Positions 36,446 through 48,957 of a stretch of 64,000 nt of DNA are shown here, one piece after another. Source of the DNA: Candolleomyces eurysporus. Taxonomy: Eukaryota; Basidiomycota; Agaricomycetes; Agaricales; Psathyrellaceae. Location of the stretch: positions 1-64,000 of the forward strand of contig JANBPK010000951.1 in NCBI GenBank assembly GCA_027579435.1. Reading direction: 5' to 3'. The notes under the pieces are model-generated. The model was not told the DNA's origin. It searched no databases and saw only the letters and a list, made by a program, of their open reading frames with translations. Position 1 is the first letter of the stretch. Each line of letters begins with the position of its first letter. A program made the position numbers and the translations under genes.

Positions 36446-37391
36446 CTCACACACCGACCAGGACCAACTCTATTCTAATGGATTCACCCAGTCTATGCTT
36501 TGCTTGATTATCTCTTGGACGGCACTACGATAACAACCTCACTTTATTAACACCCATAAAAGGCACGCGCGCGCGTAGAGCTTGTTCGCTCCCGCGGAAC
36601 CCGGAGTGGATACCCCAAGCCCTTCTATGTGTAAGGGTGGCCGGATCCAAGACGATACGCAGAGGGGCACAAGAAGAGCGACCAAGACAGCCGAGCTCCC
36701 GTCTGGGTGTCTCGGAATAGTTTTGAATGCGGCCTCGAGGCGACAAGAGAAGACTGGAGAAGACTTGGCTCTGTGGGCGGCCCTTGGATGCATCAATCGG
36801 TATCGATGACAAGAATGTTCAAGACGATTCTTGGACGGAAGGCTTTGGGANTCAGGGACGCTTAGCGGTAGTCAGCGGTGTACGTATGTATGTATGCAGA
36901 GGGCAGTTGGTAGACACCGAGCCCCCTTGGACTTCGAATCATCGATGCCTAGGTTCTTGTGCTTGTAGGCTATCGCGCTCTTGGCGCGGCCACGCCTCTC
37001 GATGCAAGCTTTTTATTCATTCTTTGCTTTGCTTTCCGAACGCTTTGTTATTGCTTGTATATNTGCTATTTACTTATGCTTTCCGACAGACACTTTNTCA
37101 TTGGGTACATTGGATGCATGCTATCGCGAATTTTGCCACTCGCTTTCAGAGGTTTCCTGTTACGTTACGTTACGTTACGTTATAANGGACATTCAACGCT
37201 ATTACCATACCGCCCAATCTTGGCTCGGATCTTTCGAGTGTTATCAGTATATTTACGGTTCCGTACATTCACTGAAATGTTCGCTTTCGTACTACGGTCG
37301 GTCATAAAACGGCATAGATCGAGGGCAAAGGTCCACTGTCCAAATCACGAGTCCAAGTATCCTAGTTCACATACTATTTCGAACTTACACT
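36446..37391. other. Intergenic region between the second protease and aminotransferase B
   Basis: The two genes converge here. Apart from a GTTAC tandem repeat at 37159-37183 and a few N characters, I see no gene or motif. Confidence 0.5.
37159..37183. repeat. GTTAC tandem repeat
   Basis: Four perfect GTTAC units followed by one imperfect unit. It lies in the convergent intergenic region and is a simple short tandem repeat. Confidence 0.8.
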
Positions 37392-39729
37392 CTAAGTCGT
37401 TGACAACGATGCGGATGACACCACCTCGTCAGACGTCGTACCAGTCTGTGTCGTTTCCTGGCTCTCATCTCGATATCCCGGGGTTTTAGAACCATGTCTG
37501 CCAGAGGTCGACCCATTCCGCAGGAAAAGCGAACTCAACGATAACCTCGTCGTCAACCTGCNTTTCCTGCTCTTGATACTATCCGAAACGTTGTTGAAAT
37601 TCGTCAACGAGCCTTTGAGCTTCAAAGTCGGTTTCGATGACGTCGTTCTGGCGAAAATGCTAAAAGAGGCGATGGAAGCAACTCTTCGGAATGGGTTGCN
37701 GTTCCTTGGGACGGAGGCGTTCTGAGGGAGGGCAGGTAGTGGTTTGTCGCTTTCCACTGCGGCGATCGTCGTCGTCGTCGTNNNCGTCNTTGACTTTTTC
37801 TCTTTCTCGACCTCCGGTTTGTGTTCCGCTTTATCNTCCGCCTTTANCTCNGCGCACCCNCTTCGAGTCTTATCTTCANCTTCAACNTGAGGCAGCAAGT
37901 TCCGAGCCTGCTGCTGTTCGACGATCGCCCCCGCCAATCTCTTCACAGCTTCCTCCATCTCGTCATCCGAGAGCAAGCTGAACGAAAGTCGGACNTGATG
38001 TGTCTCTCTTCCGTCCGGGAAGGCAGCCTTGCCGGGCAGGACGAGTACGCCCCGGGGAACGGCGGTATCTCTGATGAAGGGTGTCGAGTCCCCCTCGTCC
38101 TCCTTGCCGNCCCTNCTACGCCGATCGGAGAAGTCCCAGCATCGAACTCGCTGCTGGTGGGGAGCCCGAGCCTTAGCTTTACCCAGAAAAACATCGACGC
38201 GTCGGGGACTGTCCACTCTGCCAAACCCCCTCCTCCGAGTCCTCCGCCGGTCTCGTCGCGAGGGTCGGGGCGGAGGTAGCGCTCCAAGAGGCCCTTCAAA
38301 ACGTCCCTCCGTTCTCGATAAAACGAAGCAGTCTTATCGGCATGCTCCAAAAACCCCTTCAAACCCCAAGTTTGGAGGAGTTTTAGAAGGACCATTTGGG
38401 AGAGGGACGAGGGTTGGACGACTGTGGATGCATTCTGCAGTTCGTAAATGTCAAGTCAGTTCAGGTCGACCGATCAGAGTAATAAAACAGAGAAAGAGAA
38501 GAGAGAGAGAGGAAGGACGAGCGGATGAACTCACATGCCGCTCAATAGCAGTAACGATAACATTCGGTCCCGTAACCCACCCCAACCGGAACCCAGCTGA
38601 GATGATCTTGCTGAAGCTATCCAGTCGTACAACCCTCCCTCCTAGCTCGCCTGGGCTGCTGGCTGGGCAAGCTGAGTGGCGTTGCTGGTGTTGTCGATCG
38701 AGAGCGAAGTAAGACGGGGGCTTCGGCGCATCACCATAATACAGAAAATAGTACGGGTCGTCCTCGATAATGATGAGGTCGTATTTACGCGCGAGCTGGA
38801 GGATTTCGAGACGGCGGGTGTACGAAGTGGTAACGCCTGCTGGGTTGGAGCCGAACTAGATTTATCGGCGGTAGAGTTGAGTCAGTATCCACAGATAATA
38901 GATAGTGTGAGGAAGAGGATGAAGACTTACAGGAACGGTGTACAAGACTTTGGGGAACGGTTTTCCCTTCACCGAATCCCAGGTGCTGAGTATTTTTTCG
39001 AGGTCTGAAGCGCTCATACCCTCATCGTCGGAGTCGACAATGGCGTAATGGCACCCCATCGCGTCAAGTAAAGGGATAATCGTCCTACACAACACACCGA
39101 TCTCGTCAACAGGGGAACGATGGTAGGTAGAGCAAGCTGTACTCACGGGTACGTAGGCCCTTCGACAATAATCGTGTCCCCGGGATCCAGAAGCGCACAA
39201 AACGCCTTATAGAGCAAATCCTGGCTTCCGGGTCCCAGGCTTATACGCCAATTTTTTTCTGATGCTTCATCGGAGGTGCAGTGTACGGTTTCCATCAAAT
39301 CCGTGACCCATTTAACGAGGTCGGGTATCCCAGCGGTCATATTATACTGTAGCGCCATGGAGAGATCGTCATCCTTGAGTACCAAATCCGTTGTTGTTGT
39401 CGAGTCCGAGTAATGGCCGTTTGCTGTAGGGGTCGCCTTGACTCCCAAAGTGATGTGAGTAAAGGGAAACGTGGATGGGTTGGGTTTTCCAGCGAGCATG
39501 GAGAGCATTCCGGGTTGGGCTTCGACGGAGAAGAGGTCCCAAACTGCATTCAATTGGATTGAATTTCAGAGTCGGGGTGAGCGCTCGGGAGAATTTCCGG
39601 GACGACGTAAAAAGACCCACTTGGTGAGGGCTTCCTCGCTTTGGATACAGCGGATAGTCTAGAGAGGTAATACTCGTCGGAAAGTACGCCCGAGCCATTA
39701 GAGCTGCTCGCTACTTTTCCCTTTTCCAT
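37392..39729 (-). CDS. Aromatic/2-aminoadipate aminotransferase, copy B, with long C-terminal tail
   Basis: This is a paralogue of the enzyme at 19416-21074, with the same motifs: LSMLAGKPNPSTFP, LQYNMTAGIPDLV, GPGSQDLLYKAFCAL, EGPTYP, and the cofactor lysine segment DSFSKIISAGFRLGW. Just before the lysine there is an insertion of about a dozen residues compared with copy A (near 38650-38690), and another glycine-rich one near 38250. After the normal end of the fold (SFSLLSDDEMEEAVKRL) it continues for about 170 residues as a lysine/glutamate-rich, then serine-rich, tail, including NPFRRVASIASFS, to the stop at 37392. Copy A lacks this tail. Several Ns interrupt the tail codons. Confidence 0.83.
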
Positions 39730-39828
39730 GATGAAGCGAGGGTATCGTCCAGCAAGATAAAAAAAGAAGGGTGGGAGGTCAAGCTACTGTTGTCCTGCCA
39801 GGAGCTAATTAGAAGTCCCCCCGGAGTC

Positions 39829-39835
39829 ATATATA
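39829..39835 (-). promoter_or_regulatory. TATA-like element of aminotransferase copy B
   Basis: TATATAT on the minus strand, 100 bp upstream of the ATG at 39729. Confidence 0.45.
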
Positions 39836-40512
39836 CGCCCACACGGTGGTGGGACCGGTTTCAGCTAGGTGGACATAAAGAAGTGATATTGCACAACGCG
39901 GATCTGCCAGACAGTGGGATGGCTTGGGTGACTGTACAGGTTCTGAAATAACGCTGACAGTGGATAGCTGAGGCTTAGGCAAGTTATAGAGCAGTTGAAC
40001 AATCAATCATCTGCCAGAGTTAGACTTCTTGGGTGGCATGGTCGTCGATCGAAGAGCAGCCTATAGCCATAGTGATCTGTGTGTCCGATGGCAGTCAGTC
40101 GCACAGCAGAGATACAAGGTGGGCTGGGTGGCGATGAGCGATTTGCACGCAAGGGGCCAGTGGCCGCTAATTTGACGGTGGCACCTGCGGGAATGGACCA
40201 ACGTTAGTGGAGTCAAGCGTCAGCGGATTCGAATCGAAATCCTCACCTGTGAAAGTGATGTCCTGTCGACCGGGAAAATGGAATCAAAACACTTGAATAG
40301 TCCCAGGACAGAAGAAGCTCTTATAAAGCCTGATACCTATCTGCATCGCCATCCAGAGTCTCTTATTCCTGTCGTGTCCTGCGAATCCAAGAAAAGCAGG
40401 AGAACAACCTTGACACCCACAAGGGGTGATGGAGATGACGTAATTCATCAAACGGTCACTGGGCGACCGCGAACTGAGCTCCTCCTGATTGATAGTCTCA
40501 ATCATATACACC
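39836..40512. other. Divergent intergenic region
   Basis: This region lies between aminotransferase B (minus) and the SYLF gene (plus) and should contain both promoters. I looked for tRNA-like stems and found none that folds convincingly. No gene is supported. Confidence 0.5.
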
Positions 40513-41593
40513 ATGGACCTGTCTCCCCTCGACAAATTCCGCAAAGGCGCACAGAAGGCTGGCATCCAGGCCACCGCATTCTTCCAGCAGAGCTCGAACA
40601 AGATAGCGAGCGGCTCGAGAGAGTTTGCCCAGACCTTCACCCTTCCAGGAGAGGCGGAGAAGGGAGCCAAGATCCTCGAAGCATTTTTGGGTCTGTGCAT
40701 CTCAGAACTCGTTATAAGCTCGTACTTACTGACTGAAGCTACAGCCGATCCAGACAGGCCAGAATCAGCACTCAATTCGATCCCCAAACCCATCCTCCAA
40801 CGAGCTCGAGGTGCGCTTCGATCCTTCACAGCACCGCTCCAATCTCCCTAACCCCACCCACTCTTTCACCCAGGTCTCGCCATCTTCCAGGTCCTCAAAG
40901 CTGGCTTCGTCTTCTCCGGCAAGGCAGGCTCAGGCCTCGTCATCGCCCGACTCCCCGACGGCTCCTGGTCCGCCCCCTCCTGCATCGCAACAGGCGGCCT
41001 CGGGTGGGGCCTCCAAATCGGAGCAGACATCACCGACTTTGTCATCGTCCTCAACAGCGAGGACGCCGTACGCGCATTCTCTCTTGGTGGCAATGTGACG
41101 ATTGGAGGCAACATCGCAGCGACGGCTGGGCCTATCGGTACGGGTGGGAGCGTACAGGCCTCTTTGGCCCACCCGGCGCCTATGTTCTCTTACTCCAAGT
41201 CCAAGGGTAAGTTAATCTTTGTTCTTCCTATCATTCTCTCGATATCCACACACACACAATCTCTCTCTTTGAAATTGCTGTTAACGAATACGACCCTGAC
41301 TGATCACATCCCATCACGCGACAACAGGTCTCTTCGCCGGAGTATCACTCGAAGGAACAGTCCTCATCGAACGCAAAGACGCCAACCGCGACTTTTATGG
41401 ATCCACAGTCCCAGCCCGGGACATCCTCGGTGGCCGCGTACCCCCACCTGAAGTGGCTTCTCGTCTTTACGAAATCATCGAGGCCGCAGAGGGTTTCGAT
41501 GACTCCAACCTCCCAGAATCGGGTTACGTCCCGGGTTCAGAATACAGCAAGGACAGCCATATGGTGTTTGATGCCGACGGGCCTCACCACTGA
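40513..41593 (+). CDS. SYLF (Ysc84-type) lipid- and actin-binding domain protein
   Basis: The SYLF domain binds phosphoinositides and, in yeast Ysc84, actin patches at endocytic sites. The ATG at 40513 gives MDLSPLDKFRKGAQKAGIQA. After two introns come the core motifs: GLAIFQVLKAGFVFSGKAG, GLVIARLPDGSWSAPS and GGLGWGLQIGADITDFV, then AVRAFSLGGNVTIGG and MFSYSKSKGLFAGVSLEG, ending with ERKDANRDFYG. The C-terminus is acidic and stops at 41591-41593. There is no SH3 domain, unlike yeast Ysc84 and animal SH3YL1; only the SYLF part is present. Total length is about 275 residues. Confidence 0.88.
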
Positions 41594-41971
41594 GCAAACA
41601 CCCTTTGCGACGTCCTCTTGTCCTTTTCCTACCTGTTCACCTTTTTGTATTTTGACTTTATCTCCTTGTCTGCTACTCTTGTACTCCTCTTTTCTCTGCG
41701 ACCCATGTGATTTCCTTTGTCTGATGCTGTGTTGCTTATGTCTCTGCATGTATAACACGAGAACCCAAGGATACTTGCTACTAATTGTACAGAACAAATC
41801 TAACGCGAGACGCGAGATTGAGCATTAGTAAAAGAAGCATCGGTGCATAAGCAGCAAGGTGGTAGATGTAGCGTGTGCATAAAAGGTAAAGAAAATGAGT
41901 GTGAGTGAAGAGGTAGCGATCAAAACTATCTATCCCCAAGGTCCGTCCATCTTCTTTCCACCCAGTGGAAA

Positions 41972-44288
41972 TCAGAGGTACTTGTCCCAGAATCCAGCCG
42001 TCCCATTATTAGGCGCCGTGTACTTCGATTCCGTTCCGAGGAGCTTCATCACGAGGTTGTAGATTTCCACGTTCTGGAAGGTATCCATGATGTAGGCATC
42101 ATCAGAAGTCGAATGCCATCCTTCGCATTTGCCGTTGGGGCGACGACCCGTACCCATGCTCCTCCGTGTGTGGGCTTGGACTTGAGCTTTGGCCTCATGC
42201 GAGAAGGGACCGTGGGCGACGAACATGGCGTGCATCGAGGGTTCTTTGTTATCATATCCATGGTTCTGTGAAATGTTCATCATCCAGTCAGCTTCAATCG
42301 GCATAGGCGCTCGCCGAAAAGAAAAAGGAAGGAAGGAGGGAAGAATAAAGGGATAGAGAAAGTTCCACTCACCCCCTTGCTCATACCAACGTTGCCCTCC
42401 TTCCTGGTAGTCAAGATATACCCCAACTCCGGCACGACATAAATCGGCGCAACCCTCTTATTGTTCGCAAAGTGCCACCTCTTCGGCATCGTCTCATGCG
42501 TATACACATGGAACTTGCCCTTGTGCTCCTTCGTCTTGGAAGCCCGGGTGAGCGTCTCGAGGTACTGCGCTGCGTTGGCGTTAGGCGCAAACCTAATACC
42601 CATAGAAGGCCACCCGTCTTCGTGCTCAATAGCAGCGAGACCTTCGGGGCCGAGAATATCGTCCATGTAGATAGGTTCGGGGTGGGATGTGTCCGCCATT
42701 CCGTGGTCGCTTACGAAGATGATATCGACGATGGAGCCGAGGTGGCGAGCTTCCATGGCATTATGCAGGTCCTTGGCGAAGGCGTCCACTTTCAAAAGCG
42801 TTTCCTGAGTGGTACAAGGGTGAGACGAAGGACACTGGATGGAGGACGAGGTCCTTACGTTGACACGGCGCGAGTAGGGCCCCGTAGAATGTCCTGCTTG
42901 ATCCAATGAGGGCTCATACATCAGGATCAACTGTGGTCGGTCTTCCAAGGGCATATCAATCCATTTCGTGATTTGGTCAAGCTTCTCATCGAGAGGGACT
43001 TTATCCTATTCATATGGCGGTGTGCGTCAGTGCGACTGAATCCTAACAGGCCATCCCCACATACCTTCCATGGCACGAAGTAGGTAGGTGAGGTTCCAGA
43101 CATGGTCTTGGGAGGCCCTACCCACATGAGATTGGCAGTGGTGATACCTGCCTTCTCAGCAGACTCCCACATCTGATGATAATGAAACGAAATCAGGGTT
43201 TGTGCATTATTGAACAAGTGGGCCAAACTCACGGGTTCTCCCAACCACCACTCAGGCTTCCAGCAAGAAGCCACTTGGTTATAGTGAAACTCTTCCTTCG
43301 TTGTCGGGTCCCAGAAGTTCTGCGGGGAAAGTGATGAGTCGCGCGAAAAGGGGAGCAGAGGCGTATGATGCGTACATTGGCCACGATACCATGGGACTCT
43401 GCGTACAGGCCGGTCCTTGGGAGAACTCAGGTCAGCGCTTGAGGTCAGTACTGTTCTATGGGCTCGGCTTACATTAAAGCCCAATGGTTCCTGAAGAGAT
43501 ACGAAATTCAGAAATGGTAGACAATAGTGTAGGACAGATCACACTCACGGGAAGGTCAAAGTCTAGTAACATCCAGACATTTAGTCAACCCAAGTTCCAG
43601 ATTCAACCGAGGAACGCGGAAGGACGCACCGGGAAGATAGGTCTCATAGACTTGGCCCGCAAGCCCTTCTTGCTGATATCCAGGAGGTGAGGAGTCAAAC
43701 CCCGGTCCAAATAGTCTGCTCTGTGTACAATATAAGTCTCCGAACCGAACGATGACAAGGTAAGAATTAGACGCACCGAAGACCGTCAATCGAAACAAGG
43801 ACCACTGTCCTCTTGAAATCATGCGTCCCATTCGACCTCAGCATATCTCCCGAGAACCCTTTCGCCATCCCACTCCCCGTACTCGATGAGTGTCCCTCAG
43901 GACGGCGTCCGATACCCCAAACACTCGCAACACAATTGGTCATAGTCGCGCCAACGAGGAGTGCAATCATCCCAGCTGCAGTGTACACAATCTTCTTCCT
44001 CGACCAGCCCTGCCTATCGTCTTCGTCGTCGTCGTCCCCGCTTCGGTGGTGCTCCTTGCTGCCGCCGTTCTTGCGGTCCCGGGGATCTTCATGGCCCCAG
44101 AGCCCATACGCGAAATACCTGGAGAACCGCTCAGCCTCTAAGCGACGCTCGTTAGACTCCAGGTCGGCGTTTGCGGCATGAGCATCGTCTGAGAGGAGCC
44201 CCTGTCGTTCCTCCGAGTCTTCATCGGTTGGGACCTTCGAGTACTGAGCCTTGGTGTTACGGTTCTTGTGCTTGTCGTTGGAAGACAT
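41972..44288 (-). CDS. Type II membrane phosphodiesterase/nucleotide pyrophosphatase (ENPP type)
   Basis: These ecto-enzymes hydrolyse pyrophosphate or phosphodiester bonds with two zinc ions. The ATG at 44288 gives MSSNDKHKNRNTKAQ; an in-frame ATG 24 bp upstream would lie only about 20 bp from the TATA element, so 44288 is preferred. The N-terminal part is charged and cytosolic, with YAYGLWGH-like sequence near the membrane. A helix (IVYTAAGMIALLVGATMT) follows. The lumenal catalytic domain has VVLVSIDGLR, NFWDPTTKEEFHYN, MYEPSLDQAGHSTGP (metal ligands), IFVSDHGMADTS, and NHGYDNKEPSMHAMFVAHGP, then a short tail to 41972. The small exon carrying the nucleophile Thr segment lies near 43400 and is not fully resolved by me. 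Confidence 0.85.
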
Positions 44289-44331
44289 GGTAGAGGTTGG
44301 GATTGGGGCCATGAGGCAAGAGGAGCCAAGG

Positions 44332-44337
44332 TTTATA
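44332..44337 (-). promoter_or_regulatory. TATA box of the ENPP-type gene
   Basis: TATAAA on the minus strand, about 44 bp upstream of the ATG at 44288. This short distance supports 44288 over the ATG at 44312 as the start codon. Confidence 0.5.
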
Positions 44338-44647
44338 TTCCTTCCGTCCTTGTCGTCGTCTTGTGCCAGCTGCTTCTCGGTCGTGGACAGCCCAGGTGGT
44401 GTTAAGAAGTACAGCAGATGAGTTCAGGAAGCCTCCCGTCAGATACTGGGGTATTATGCTGAGCCGGAGTGGTGTTGATCCGCTCGCGTAAGTAGGTCTC
44501 ACGACATGATTGGCTCTGTTAAGATAGGGGCACTTGACACTGCTTGGTATGGTACAACGCAAGTAAGAAATAGTCCAAAGAAGAACAACATAGTAAGTAG
44601 TACAACAGATTACGGATTCTGGACAAGATCTCGAGAAGCTCATTCCC

Positions 44648-47600
44648 TCAGGCATCATAGACAATCCGACCACCAACCCAGGCGTAAGGGTAGTTGCGCT
44701 GGTACCAGTTCCTGAAGGACCTCCTTTCAGTGATCCGGGGAATGGTCGCATAGGATCCTCCAAGCTGTGAAGAAAGAAAAAGCAGTGAGCGGAGAGCCAG
44801 AGGGGTAGANTACATTGACATAGAGCTCACCACGACCTGATGCTTCCCGTCAAAGAAATCTGCAGAGTATCCGGGATACAAAATGGACGGCACGAACCCC
44901 TTCGTCTTATCAAATACCGTCGACGTCCATTCCCAGACGCCTCCGTTGGTACCTCGACCACTGGCATTTTTCAAGCCAGTGGTCGCAGGCACGGGGTGCC
45001 AGCTCCTAAACCCGACATTTGCGCCACCTTCGTAACCAGCTTCGAACTTGTCATAGAACAAGCGAAGCTCAGGCTCGGTGGGGAGGCGACCTCCTTTCAC
45101 CTGAGCGTAGGTGGAGATGGAGTCATACGAAGTGATGACAGGCCAGTTATAGGCGACATCCATTGGGACAGGTCCATGGAACGTTCGAACCTGGTCGCCC
45201 ATCCGATTTAGCGACTAGAACATGTAGATCAAGCCAAAGGAAATATCATACCTTCATAACACCATCTTCCTCGATCCAACTTGCGGGGCGCTCGACCTTA
45301 CCCTTACCCTCCCCGGTGAAGAACGAATAAAACTCGCCATTCGTCACAGGGCGCCAGGAGATACTAAACTTCTCGACTTCAACCACCCTCTTCGGGCTCT
45401 CATTATCCCATCCATACTCATGGTTCAGAGCATCATCACCACTGTGCTGCAAGTCCTGATCCTCGGGGTCATCGTGACCAAGGGTAATCGTCTCCGGACC
45501 TAAAACGACCGTATCGTTGTCCGGAACGGGTGCTTCGTTCCAAGCAGTCGCGAGAGACTTCCAATGAGGAACTGTGAATCCGGCAGGTGGGATCGTCCCA
45601 GTCCCAGCGCGCTGGATCAGCATGTAAAGCAGAGTCTCCGCATGCATGGCTTCGTGCTCCAGCGTCAAGAACAGTACCCTGCAGACCTTGCGGGTCAACG
45701 GTACAGCTCCGTTGTCGATATTATCGTAGAGCTTCATCAGGCGTGCACGGACGCGGGACTGGAAAGTCAGAATGGAATCCAGCGAAGGCCAATCTTCCTC
45801 TTTTGTTGGCACTTCGGAGTGAGGCTAAAAGAATATCGTTCAAAATTAGCATCATTGAATGAATAGAGCGGATCTACGCACATGGCATTGGTTAGGATCG
45901 TCGACATCGGGATCGATACCTCGCTGCACCGTTATCGTTAAACTTTGGTCCTACAAGTCGGAAGAGAAAGAGACAGCATACCTCAAAGATGTACTACGAA
46001 AATACTTGTCAGCGACTGGTGCAATACACGTGAATGATCAGGACACACCTTGAAAGCATCAGGCTCCGTATGAGGCTCACCCAAGAGCCTCGACAAATGG
46101 ATATCAAGAAAAGTGGGAATATGACCGAAGTAGAAGAGACAAATGTGCCTCAGATCAATCGGCTTCTCGTGCAGCATCGATGGTGGTATCATGCGACGAG
46201 TGATAAAGTCCCATGCATCCCAAAGCTCTTCCCACTCCTGGCGAGATGGGATCGAGAATGGGAGTGGATTCAGGAGCTTGGAGTGGCTCTTTACTCCGTT
46301 GCCCAAGAGACTAGGAGAACGCAGAAGTGGGAACATGAATGGAGGCCTTTCGAGGAGCCAGAGGGAGTATTGCCCTTGACTGTCAGTCCACCGTTCGATA
46401 GGACGAAGGTTCGCATTAGTGAATAGCGTGTAGGCATCAATCTCTGAGTACTATGATGAAATGGAGTCAACGTCGGCGTCAAATTTACCATGAAGCAGCT
46501 GCTGGGACAATCTCACCTTGATAGACTCCTCGATCTTCAACAACTCGTTTTCGGTAATCTTGAACTGAGCTTTGCTCGTAGGCTCGGTGATGACCTGAGA
46601 GCACTTCGACTTGAAATAGGCTTCATGGCGACCTACAAACAAATCAGCAACTTTACCACGATTTGATAGGAATAGTGGAACACACGTTCAGCCTAAACAC
46701 ACGTTGGTCAGTCTCGTTGATTATCCCGAGCAAGGGTATACGCACCTCATTGTATGTATTGACATATTCAAAATTCTTCTCATCAAACAAATTCTCATCC
46801 CCAAGCGTTCTACCCGCGGAACGCAGTCCATTCATGATGAATCGGCGCGTGTACCCCTTCTTATCATTATACGCCTCCTCGATCTTCTCCTTCGCGTTAT
46901 CATGATCCAATCCAAGCAAGAGCGTATCGCCCATCCCGGCTCTCAAAGGGAGGGATCGCAGGAAGGAAGCAGCTTCTTCACGAGGGAAGTTCCCGATAGA
47001 GGAACCAAGGAACATGATATGCAACGCACGCTGGGCGGCCGAGGCTGATCCAACGGATTCACCATCTATCGGAGAGGATGGGAGGGAATACGTAGCCCCA
47101 GATTCGGAATCCGTCGATGCGAAGGCCTCGCCTTCGCTCGATAAGGACCCATCGCTGGGAACAGGAGAGCCTCCTCGAAGTACCTCAGCCAAATGACCGA
47201 TACTGGCTGGGACATGAGGCAGGCCGGAGTCGCTCCCGCTATCGCTGTGCAGGAGGCCCCCATCCTGAACGAACTTGAGCCCGTCGTCGTATGTTCCGCA
47301 CATTCCTTTGGTTGTGACCTTGCCCGAGAGGCGAGCCCCTATTTCGGAGTTGTTGATTTCACCAAGGGTCCGTTCCAATTCGCGTTTCTCGAGGTCAAGG
47401 GCGTAGTATGTGATGGGGGAGGTCAGCTTCTGCCTTTCAGCGAATCGTGAAAGCCCAAGCAGTATGTGGGAAGTCTTCCGTAAAGCACTGTCGTCGGTAG
47501 CAATAGAGATTAGTGAGGATTCGAGCGTTTCAAAACCCGGAATGCATCGACCGGCTAGACTAAACTCACCCTGCACCAAGTTCCAGGACGACTTCATCGG

Positions 47601-47877
47601 TGAGGTCACCAGATTGTCCATGACGATGCATGGTGCCGACGATTTCGTCCGCACGGTTCTTGAGGATTTCCTCCTCTGCACCGAACAAATAATACTCTGG
47701 AACGGCTGTGGTGATATCGTCGTACAACCTCAGACCCTGCTCATCGTAGAGCAACATCGTAGGAATCTGTTTCTGCCCAACTGGACGCGACAGTCCGTCC
47801 AGAATCTGCTTGGGCATGTCAAAGTTGGGCAGCCCATCGTTGGAAAGAGAATGCAAGTCAAGAATCTCGACAGGCAT
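44648..47877 (-). CDS. egt1: Ergothioneine biosynthesis protein Egt1 (histidine methyltransferase and sulfoxide synthase)
   Basis: Egt1 trimethylates histidine to hercynine and then joins it to cysteine with oxygen and iron. The ATG at 47877 gives MPVEILDLHSLSND. The N-terminal methyltransferase has YDEQGLRLYDDIT, LELGAG, YALDLEKRELERTL and FLGSSIGNFPREEA. An insertion of some 70 residues rich in Ser, Gly and acidic residues lies between GTYDDGLKF and ALHIMFLGSS. The middle DinB-like domain carries the iron ligands in LEHEAMHAETLLYM (His-X3-His-X-Glu). The C-terminal sulfatase-modifying-factor-like domain has WRPVTNGEFYSFF, GGRLPTEPELRLF, GGVWEWTS and AWVGGRIVYDA, with the stop at 44648. All expected domains are present across many short introns. 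Confidence 0.93.
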
Positions 47878-47956
47878 AGTTGTGAAAATGAAAATGAGGA
47901 AGAGAGCTGCTTGCAAATGCGAGGAGTTGGAGGTCCAAAGCAGTAGCCTCTGACCG

Positions 47957-48681
47957 CTAGCCACCTTGTAAAGCGACTACCCTTCTTATACGGTCGGATC
48001 CTTGCATATGGTATGGGCTCGATGACGTCAGCAATTCGTACCCTTCGAACAAAGGAATTCGTCNAAAAACAACGCTGACGCAGGGACGACGGAGATTCTG
48101 AGGGTCCACCATGCCAAAGAACATTAACGATCGCTCAAAGTTTGAGGAGGAAAAGCCTCCATCGGGCAACATAACGATCCAGATCTCGGCGAACCTTAGG
48201 AAAACGGCTCCGTTCAGCATGCACGCTCGAGAAAATGGCAACGTTCCTAAAGGTCTTACTCACCAATGGTACCACCTCGGTCCAAAACGTGACTTTCTCC
48301 AATAGATTGGGGCTGAAGCATATGCGCTACCAGCGCCGCTGAATCCAAAAGTATCAGCACGTGGGGTATGGAGACCTCAGCTGAGCGATTGCATAAGCCC
48401 TCCCCCTGATTCTCGACGAGTAGCTGAAAGCGCTGAAGATCCAACCCTTCTTTTGACGAGCCAAAACGGAGGGCAATCTCGAAAGAGAACTAGCGGCCAG
48501 CTCAAGTTACAATGTGGGGGTAATATCGGCATTCATAGTAGGTTCGATAGGCAAGGACATTTTGGGGATGGCATCGTCGGGAAAACTCGAAGGCCCGCGG
48601 GGATGGAGGAATGGGTTAATTGGGTTGAATTCAGAGCGAAGAAGAGGAGAATACTCTAGTCGACGCGCGGATAGTTATATA
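47957..48681 (-). other. Unresolved minus-strand transcription unit upstream of Egt1
   Basis: A TATATA lies on the minus strand at 48681-48676, and an ATG 116 bp further on (48560) begins MSLPIEPTMNADITPT. It is followed by a plausible GT donor and, after an acceptor, an open stretch FAFSYSSRIRGRAYA. Further short open stretches continue to about 47957, but I cannot join them all in frame and recognise no domain. An N at 48064 adds uncertainty. A small gene is possible. Confidence 0.3.
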
Positions 48682-48957
48682 GCCTTGCCTCTCGAAGACG
48701 CCATTCTCGCGTCTTTTGCAGCCATTCGTGACTTTGATCATGAAGAGCAAACATCAGCAAACCACCGTCTCAAACGGAAGAGGACGTCATACCATGAAAC
48801 GGAGCGTCGGGTCTACAGGGTGTAAAAATATCACCCGCGAAGGACTCAAAGAAAAAGGGGTAGGAAGCGGAGCAAGGTAATTAGCAAGCATTCGGTATAC
48901 TACAGTAAAGCGTTCCAATGTCCCGGAAATAAATTATTTAAATAGGAAGAAGCGTCC

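Noticed and set aside
39836..40512. Possible tRNA gene in the divergent intergenic region
   Set aside because: A GATTCGAAT-like T-loop resemblance exists, but I could not build the acceptor, D and anticodon stems around it.
44288..44312. Upstream in-frame ATG for the ENPP-type gene
   Set aside because: It lies only about 20 bp from the TATAAA element, probably upstream of the transcription start, so the ATG at 44288 was preferred.
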